Source: Synura sp. LO234KE (taxonomy: Eukaryota > Sar > Synurophyceae > Synurales > Mallomonadaceae). Taken from it: a stretch of DNA of 10,407 bases. Numbering within the stretch: the stretch's first letter is position 1; every line of letters starts with the position of its first letter. A model generated the notes under the pieces. The model made no database searches, was not told the DNA's origin, and was given only the letters and a program-made list of their open reading frames with translations. The translations under genes and the position numbers were made by a program. The DNA is taken from contig VKHC01000641.1 in assembly GCA_015143735.1 (NCBI GenBank), forward strand, positions 1 through 10,407, written 5' to 3'. Shown in pieces: positions 1-7,700 of this stretch.

Positions 1-227
1 ATTACTCATTTTTCTCACAAGTTCTACATCATTCCGCCAACCCCAAAAGTCCGTTACTCATCCTCCCACCGCAAGGTTCAACTGCTGACACGAGGTTCGC
101 GGCTTCCATTTGGCGTGATTCAACATTGAACGTAAATTTTGCACTTGACCTTGAAACCAAAATCCGCCGAAGTAAATATGAGAACAATTCGCTTCGTATG
201 AATTAAGTATAAATATCACCCTCCATA
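1..227. other. 3' flank without a gene
   Basis: This stretch lies beyond the stop codon of the minus-strand gene that ends at 228. I see no ORF with coding character, no tRNA-like fold and no repeat shared with the rest of the window. No exact AATAAA polyadenylation signal is visible for the minus-strand gene. It is probably its 3' untranslated region followed by intergenic DNA. Confidence 0.5.
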
Positions 228-1292
228 TCACATGAATTCGAATCTCCTTTCCATGACATCCCGGATAGGCTTTGGAAACGATGTGCCGCAGAACGCTAAC
301 GTCAATTCATATATCCAGAATAGAATTCCTCCCTCTAATCCTGCCCTCCAGAGCCGAGTTGATGGACCAACGGAGTCTTTCAACCTCAATTCGTTTTTCC
401 AAACTAACTGCAAGGCAAACAGCATTAAAATACTCAACATTCCTGCCGCTGTTCCGCATATCGCAGCTTCTATTTGACTGACATTGTCAGAGTCACTGAC
501 GAATAAATCATACGCTACCCACTTCGTCACATCGACGAGAATTTCGGCAATCGATACAGACGCTAGTAGGGAGTTCGTTGAGTTAACTTGATTATTGGCC
601 CGCAGCAACGATTTTTCGCCAGAACCGTTGCTAGAATTATAATAACCGTTCAACAGACTCGTGTTTTCGTTCCAGTTTGGATTTGATAAGAAGATAAAAT
701 TCATCGCATCAGGATAGGTATCATTCTTTCTCTTGAAAAGTATGTTATCGGAGCCTATCTCAGCACTTTCTCTTTGTGCACTACTTCTTCTACCAGCAGA
801 CTTAGCGCTTTCGGAAATTAACGAACCAGCAATATCCGCGATAAATATGACTACTGGTCTCGGTAAACCAATTATTTGAGCCACGCTTTTAAATATTGAC
901 CTCGCACCAAAATATATCGCCGAGAGCAAGCCTTCAGTAAGGAAATTATCTATGCGTTCGTCACCAACTAAATTTTCAACCTCTCTAGCAGCTAATCCAC
1001 CAACTAATCCAGATATTCCCTCACTAACGGCGATGGCAATGACATCGTCCCATGATGTAGGCAATGCAGCTTCCTTTAAAATATCGACCATGGAATTCGC
1101 GTAATCCACAACTTCAGATATTGCATCGGAGTAAAGAACAATTTCCCTCGACCGCACTTCCCTGAAATATACTCTTTCTTTAATACCTGCAAGCTTTCTC
1201 TGTAAATGAAATTGCGGCAATGCGTTTAGCACACTAACAAGTATACTAATTGTGAGTATCGCGAAAAGAAATCGAGTAAAATGAATTGTCAT
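228..1292 (-). CDS. Putative membrane/secretory-pathway protein, unknown family, 354 aa
   Basis: I do not recognise the family. One uninterrupted frame runs from an ATG at 1292 to a TGA at 228. Residues 5-24 are a hydrophobic N-terminal segment that could be a signal peptide or anchor. A glycine-rich, weakly hydrophobic stretch follows at about 86-102. Hydrophobic stretches lie at about 121-160, with an LPRP break near 143-146. The clearest membrane segments are about 275-297 and 318-335. Between residues 190 and 270 there are six N-glycosylation sequons (N190, N210, N219, N222, N237, N270), so this hydrophilic region probably faces the ER lumen or cell exterior. The 275-297 and 318-335 segments flank a charged loop. 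The gene is AT-rich and intronless, and it is transcribed away from the RBR gene. A plastid or mitochondrial membrane location is an alternative reading of the N-terminus. That it is a gene is fairly sure; its function is unknown. Confidence 0.75.
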   Translation of the reverse strand: MTIHFTRFLFAILTISILVSVLNALPQFHLQRKLAGIKERVYFREVRSREIVLYSDAISEVVDYANSMVDILKEAALPTSWDDVIAIAVSEGISGLVGGLAAREVENLVGDERIDNFLTEGLLSAIYFGARSIFKSVAQIIGLPRPVVIFIADIAGSLISESAKSAGRRSSAQRESAEIGSDNILFKRKNDTYPDAMNFIFLSNPNWNENTSLLNGYYNSSNGSGEKSLLRANNQVNSTNSLLASVSIAEILVDVTKWVAYDLFVSDSDNVSQIEAAICGTAAGMLSILMLFALQLVWKNELRLKDSVGPSTRLWRAGLEGGILFWIYELTLAFCGTSFPKPIRDVMERRFEFM

Positions 1293-1478
1293 AATCTATC
1301 GTAACTAGGCAAAAATATAATTAAGATTTTTCAATTTAGATTTATCAATTAAAATCAATTTTATCATTTTAGATTTATAATTTTTTTTTTTTTTTTAAAT
1401 TTATAATGAAATGTACAACATCCAGATAATTCGGATATCATACGTGGCTTATCACTTCCAGTGGAACGAAATAATATT
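1293..1478. promoter_or_regulatory. Divergent intergenic/promoter region
   Basis: Only 186 bases separate the start codons of the two divergent genes, so their promoters must lie here or overlap the 5' untranslated regions. The DNA is very AT-rich. It contains a run of 16 T at 1381-1396 and an 11-base direct repeat, TTTAGATTTAT, at 1335-1345 and 1368-1378. On the minus strand a TATATTTT-like stretch lies roughly 20 bases upstream of the ATG. Whether any of these elements works as a TATA box or nucleosome-free tract is inference. Confidence 0.4.
1406..1429 (+). other. Possible short upstream ORF
   Basis: An ATG at 1406 opens a seven-codon frame that stops with TAA at 1427-1429, about 50 bases before the chosen start of the large gene. 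If the transcript begins upstream of 1406, this ORF could dampen translation of the main frame. The transcription start is unknown, so it may lie outside the mRNA. Confidence 0.15.
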
Positions 1479-1715
1479 ATGGTAGTAGTAAAAATCATTA
1501 GGAATGAAGATTTAGAGACCTTCCGTGAAATTTCATTAAATCGAGCTGATCTCACTAACTGGGTTTCGTTTTTAATTGCTTTTTGGAAGGCATCTTTTAT
1601 TGAAATTTGTGATATCAGGTCAATAAAAATAGAGAGCTCCACTGGAACAATTTTTCAGCCATCCAGTGTTTCTGACATCGACGACCATGATCAACTGATG
1701 ATATATACTCAAGAG
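1479..1715 (+). other. Candidate N-terminal ubiquitin-like fold (residues 1-79)
   Basis: The segment has a beta hairpin-like start (MVVVKII then FREISL), a central helix (about LTNWVSFLIAFWK), and further strands ending in DDHDQLMIYTQE. The final 'acidic turn, Asp, Gln-Leu, strand' pattern is what ubiquitin-like, PB1 and doublecortin folds show at their end. The assignment is from pattern only; no family signature is present. Confidence 0.3.
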
Positions 1716-4700
1716 AGAAAAATTAAGCCTATACTAGACGACGCTCCTCGTAATGGATTAGGCTCCTCAAATTTCAAGTGCTTTTGCAATTTGGACCTGC
1801 GGAAGAATACAAACTGCAATTCTTTGGAATTCAAGATAAAATCTGCTTTTAATGACGATTGCATCGGTATCTTCTACCTTGACAGAGAGGATGCTGTTGC
1901 GTTTGAGCAAATGTTGTTTGCGTGCAAGCAGTTCCTTCGGCTAAGGTCGGGCTCCGAGTGCAACATAAATCTTAGTTATCAGTATGATTGCTCTGACAAA
2001 CCGCTTCTTGCCAACGAAAATGATGTAGAGTCTACACAGACTGTTCATTTGAATTCGAATACCATAGTCAACCATAGTGAACCAGAGTTAAGATCATCAA
2101 ACAATATATTTGAACTGACGATGGAGACTGAGGGAAGTTTGTTTCCAGAAAAAATTGAGGTTAACTCAATTAAGCAAGCTCTTAATTCCATTTATGAGTT
2201 GGATGTTGATGAAGTGATTCATCCAATCTACAAGCGATTCTTTACTCGTCGCTTCATGCTTTTTCAAAGTCATAACGATCTGTATCAAATATTTGGAGAC
2301 GAAATGTCAAAGTCCATTACCATCCGTAATACGATATTAAAATTTAAAAGAATAGACCCTACGTTGCTACTCTACATATACCCGAACTTCGCGTTGACAT
2401 TCCCGCCGGATGTAAACGAGAAACTTATTTCGTATATTCGATTGAGTCAAGATATCGAGATCACACACATCAGATCAATCAGCTGCACTGAAACCATTCC
2501 TGAGATTAGAATATTTTCTGTTGTTCGAACAGAAGATTCAGCTGCGACTGGTGTCTGCGAGCATAAAGAGACCGATAATGACACCCATCATCCACTCGAA
2601 TTTGTCAACAATTGTGATCATATTGAAGTCTCCAAAAAGCAATACAAAATTTTCACACTGCTATCTCCAGCAAGCGATGTGAGCTCTCCTCATACAAATG
2701 GATTTCACGGCGGGGGCGGCTCTGTAGCGCTAGAAACTGGGTCATTCAGGACGCATAGGGATGAAATATCAGGGGGGACGAGCGCCACTTGCACACCAGG
2801 GAAAAAGACCAACACTATTCGATTAGAATCTCCCACACAGTTAACTTGCAGTGGAGTCCTCTGCGTGTCTTTGTTGGGAATGAAGGAGTTGCTCATCCAC
2901 CCACTGCTCGTCACCGCCCACTCTGCGGCTTCTGATGGAACGACCCTTTTGTCCCCCCACCTCCCAACAGCGAAGAGGGCGGATCTGCCCAGCGCTGTGC
3001 CGATCAATATGGCAGCAGGCGCGAGCATGACGGAAATCCGTAATGTCATCACAGCCACCGCGCCCCCCGCGCCGCTGCCGCTCACTCGGCACATGTTCAT
3101 GAGCATTTTCGTTCCGGTGTTGGGCACCACGACGTTCCCGTTTCTCGACATTCGCGTGTGTTCAGCTCTTGCCTTAAATCCGAACAACTTCACCTTTGAG
3201 TACTATTTGCACGACCGGCCGAGCTTCCCGTTGAAACTCGAGGAAGTCGCATATCTCCAGAACGGACAGAAACTAACTGTGCGGATTAAGGAATCTACAC
3301 CGTCATCCTCGGCCTCTTGGGCGCCTTTGTCTCCGGCCTCCTCAAACTCTGATCTGTCCGACTCCATCACGAAGTTGGAGCAGGAACTTCAGGTATATCG
3401 GCAGCAGGGGGGCGTATACGTGTCTGTTATTGTTACGGTGGCGGATGGCAGGAGCGCCGTCCAGAACTTCACGGGCTCCGGCGGCGCGGGGGCGTCATCC
3501 TTGTCGACCACGACTACTGTTCACAAGTCCGTGCTGCTGCCTTTGGAACTCTCCTGTCATGGCCAACTCATGTGGTTGCGGCGCAGCTTCAAGTTTCCCA
3601 AATCTCTGGTCATAACGGACGAGTGCGGGGCTTCCTTTCCTGACGCACACCTGTTTTCCAACGGCGATAAGGTTCATGTATCGGACGCCGTCAGTGCGGC
3701 GCTGCTTCGCCCGCCTGAGGGGCCGCCTCACGAGCTCCCTGGGCGGGGTGTGGGCCAATGGAAGAGTGGCGGCGATCGGACGGGCAGCGGAGGACTGGAG
3801 AAGGAGATGATCATGAACGTGTTCGAGGACGAGGGCTCAGACAGCGTCCACTCCGGGAGGGCCGGTCAGAGTGATATGAGCAATAGTATGGTGTCTGCGA
3901 TGGGAGGCTCTACGGTTGATTGGGCGAGCGAGTGTAAGGCGGGCGAGGGGAGCGGCAAAGAGGATGGAGCAGGGGTGGGGGAAGAGGTAGCCGACGACCA
4001 GGTTGTCCTTCCCTGTGTGGTTTACGTAGAGGGATTGGTGGACGTGGCCGGGCATAGGATGGGTCGGAGGACGGAGGTTCACGTGTACCCTTCGTTGAGC
4101 ACCTGGATGGACATCAAGAACCAAGTGTGCGGTGTTTGGCAGCCCTCCAATCTGCAGCACTTCAACCCGATCGTATCCGTCGGCATATCCATATTGACCC
4201 ATGGTCATAGCGCGGTTGGGGTCAGAGAGGACAGAGGTGCCCATGCGGGAGAGGAGGCGGAAGAAGTGCCAGTGTCCACAACATCCGAGTTTATGGATCA
4301 GGCGAATCGCTTTCTGGAGAGAATCAAACGAAATAGGCGAAGTCCATCGGACGGGAATTACGGCGACGGAGAGGTAATGGAGGTATTGATCCGTATTCGC
4401 GACGGATTTCCTGTCACTGTCACCACAGCGGTGACCGAGTCACTGCTTGCTGTGACAAGGACTTGGGATATGAGCGAGCTGTTGACGTCCATCGCCCAGA
4501 CACTCGAGTTACCAGTGGAAAGAAAGTACGCCCTGTGCCGTGTATGCACCTCGCGGCCTGCGTAATCAGTGACAAGTAACTAGTGTATTGAAGTTTCCCC
4601 GCATACGTCCACTCTCCCAACTCGGTCTATCCCTCCCCCCTATATGTTTGTACCGATATGTTCCGCCTTAGGCGCATTTCTAAACTGTATGACGCGAGGG

Positions 4701-7700
4701 TGTCGAGCGGCCCTGTGTTTTTGCGCGTGAAGTCTTTGCGTCCGGGTGACATCGTGTCATTCGATTTGGAGGATATTGCAGTGCATCCGCTGGCTGATGG
4801 TGCACCAAGACAGGATAACCCTGACCAGTACAACTTGGAGTACATGGAGCACATATACAATGGTCAGGTGGAGGATTTGCGCGCACGGCCGGTACAGCCA
4901 CTCCCCGGGACCGCGCTCCCTCGAGGTAGCTCACTGACTTGGATGGCAGGATAATACGCCCTCAGACAGTCCCACCGCAAGTCACCTATCACTCCGCTCC
5001 CCCTGTTTATTGCGCGTTCACTCCCATAGTTTTATCATCTGAGCCCGCGACAGATATCTTCTCTATAACCTGACGTTTCCGACTATTACCCTGTTCTCTT
5101 TAGGACCATCAGCTCCGCATCCCAGTGAGGGGAACTCTTTGATTGCTTACGTCCCGGTCGTAAACGGAACTCACGAGAGTGGTGTGGCCGCTGGCATTAG
5201 ACAGCAATTCCTTGCCGTCAATATGTCTCATGTCTCCTTCCGCACTGTGGAAAATCTGATAAGGAAGTTAAATTGTCATGATTTCGACAGGCTGCTCGAC
5301 TATTACTTGGGACATCAGGAGGAATTGGAAAGGGAATCTGTTCAGATTGACAGGGTGGACCGCCTAGACCCGCGAGCAGTGGAGGAGGTCCCCAGTCTAC
5401 AAGGATTAGTTCAGAATATGATAGCGAATGTATTCGCGGTGCGCTTATCGCCAGCCAACATGAAGCGGCTGATGGCTGCAAGCTCATCTCTGAATCCCGA
5501 AATATACGTGCAGTATTATTCGGATCACCAGAGTGTTTTCTCAGAGAACAACGACGTTTCTGATGGGGCCCCAGACTCCGCCGCCCTTCCTTTTCCGCCT
5601 CCGCCATCCATCCGTCGAGGCGACCTACCTTATCCTGCTGTAGCAACTCCTGGGATTCAAGCAAACTACGGACCGTCGTACGAGCAGCTGGCGGGAGGGA
5701 ATCTAAGAGGTGTCAATTGTCTTAGCGCTGATATGCAGAATCTTGGTTTTCATGATGTCGATAATTCAAACAGCAAGGATGTCCCAGTCGGACGTGCATA
5801 TCGAGAGGACATGCGCCCTGGAGATCACGTGTCTCTGTTCACTTCTACCTTAAGGGACATGGGCTACTCTGACTCGAGGATAGAGCGTGCTCGTGGAATG
5901 TACGGGGAAAATATTGCGGCCGCGGCGGAGTACCTGGCTGTCTACCACGGCGACGGAGAAGGTGCTGGAGGTGGGAGGGCTAACGGTTACGCAGGAGACC
6001 CGTGCCAGTTACGACCCCCTCCCCCTCCAATTGCGGGAATTCAACGCGAAGATTTGCCATTTAATCTTAGACAAAATGATCGAGCGTTTGAAACGGCTAC
6101 GACTTTGTCTGCGATGGGGTTCTTGGTATCGCAAATCGTGGAGGCACTTCGCCGAGGTGTGGAGCTTAACTCCGCTTTGACTTACCTGGAGCAGCTGAAT
6201 CACAATACCGCAAGAGGCCGAAACGAAGAGCAAGTTGACCCTCTAGTGCATCGTCCAATTTGTTTGGACGATGTCTCTGTTAGTATTACCTACGCACTTG
6301 GCTGTATGGAGTCACATCGATTTTGCCTTACTTGCATTTACCGGCATATCTCTCGGGCTCTATTTGGTGACGACACCACAAATCCGCATTTACCCGCTTG
6401 TCCGCAGGCGAACGGTCAGGGTGGTTGCAACTATGCCATTCCAAGGGAGGAAATGATTCAGGTGAAGCAGCGCGCTTCCTTTCCTTGTGACCTAAAAAAT
6501 ACATGATTACTCCGATATTTATTTTTTAAATTTTCATTATCTCGTTGTACAGGTATTGGAACTAGTCTCTGAGTACAATCGAACCGGCAAAATCGACTTT
6601 TCCGAATACAGACTGGATTCTGATTACCTGCAGAGGAAGCTGGACTCTCTCTTAGTTCTGAAGGGTCACATAACTGCAGGCGACGTCCGATGCCGCGGAT
6701 GTGGCGGTGATGAAGACGACGGGTTCTGGTTCGCACCACCGGAGGGCGACTTCGTCGATGGCAACTACGCTGCGGCAGACGGGAGACTTGGGAGAGCTCG
6801 AAGTGCTCATCGCATACATGTCACTTGTCCCCGATGTTCCACGGACTTCTGTTCTCTGTGTCAATTGAGTCCTTATCATTATAATACGCCATGTGACGAG
6901 ATGCCGCGAATATCTGAGGAGTGGATGGAGTGGACAAGTCGTGGCAGGGATGCATACATGGCACAGCTAGCTGCGGAGGGACAGAAATACAACCAACAGC
7001 TGGAGCAGTATAATTCAAGGAGAGCTGAGTTCGACCGCGAGAAGGAGGCGGCGAGGGCGCGACACGCTGAGCTCGTTCAGAACGAGGATTGGAAACGGCT
7101 CAACTGCAAATTATGCCCAAATTGTGGGCGGGTGATTCATAAGGTGAGTTTGTACGGTGACGGCGGTCCCATGTCCTCCCTGCGTGTTCCATCACCGACT
7201 ATTACCCCTGCACCGAGTGGATGGAAACATAGATGCCTCTAACAGGACCTCGCGGCCGAACCCTTTCCCGACACGATGCAATATCTTATCGCATGCATGC
7301 CCCACATGTCAGATCGATGGATGCGACTTAATGGTTTGCGGCCGCAACTATCACGGTGGGGATGTGCAAGACGGCTGCGGGAGGGGTTTCAGCTGGACCG
7401 CCGCTCCACCTTACGTGCCCGCCTTTGGTGAGATACAGTAAAGTACAACGCTCCTCATGTCAGTGAACACTATTTGATGCTGCAACAATACCGCAAGCAC
7501 TGTGCCAACGATAATCATATTTTTGCAGGGGAGGTAAAACAGGTGAATTTGGACGCGGTCCCACCAGCCGAACTGCAGCAAATAAGACATACGCTTGCCC
7601 CCGGGGTGCTCTTGCCCTGTGACTCGTGTCGGAACCAAATCGTGGGCCCTCGTATCCAATGCGTAAACTGCGCCTCCTTGAACCAATGCCTCAGGTGCAG

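Noticed and set aside
1461-1478. Six extra N-terminal codons starting with GTG
   Set aside because: A eukaryotic gene is expected to start at ATG; the first in-frame ATG is at 1479 and the strand-like sequence begins there.
2705-3193. 162-codon minus-strand frame inside the ligase gene
   Set aside because: Lies opposite a GC-rich coding frame, where long antisense frames arise by chance; no recognisable protein.
3837-4244. 135-codon minus-strand frame inside exon 1
   Set aside because: Same reason: antisense shadow of GC-rich coding sequence, with no domain or start context.
5139-5141. TTG at 5139 as the start of a separate gene
   Set aside because: The frame stays open upstream to a good acceptor at 5103, and phase 1 matches the donor at 4926, so it is internal to an exon.
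5218-5664. 148-codon minus-strand frame opposite exon 3
   Set aside because: It mirrors the real plus-strand frame that carries helical repeats and proline linker; its product has no signature.
7194-7210. CGACTATTACC in intron 4, also present near the acceptor of intron 2, as a shared branch site
   Set aside because: In intron 4 it is more than 100 bases from the acceptor, unlike intron 2, so a common branch-site role is doubtful.
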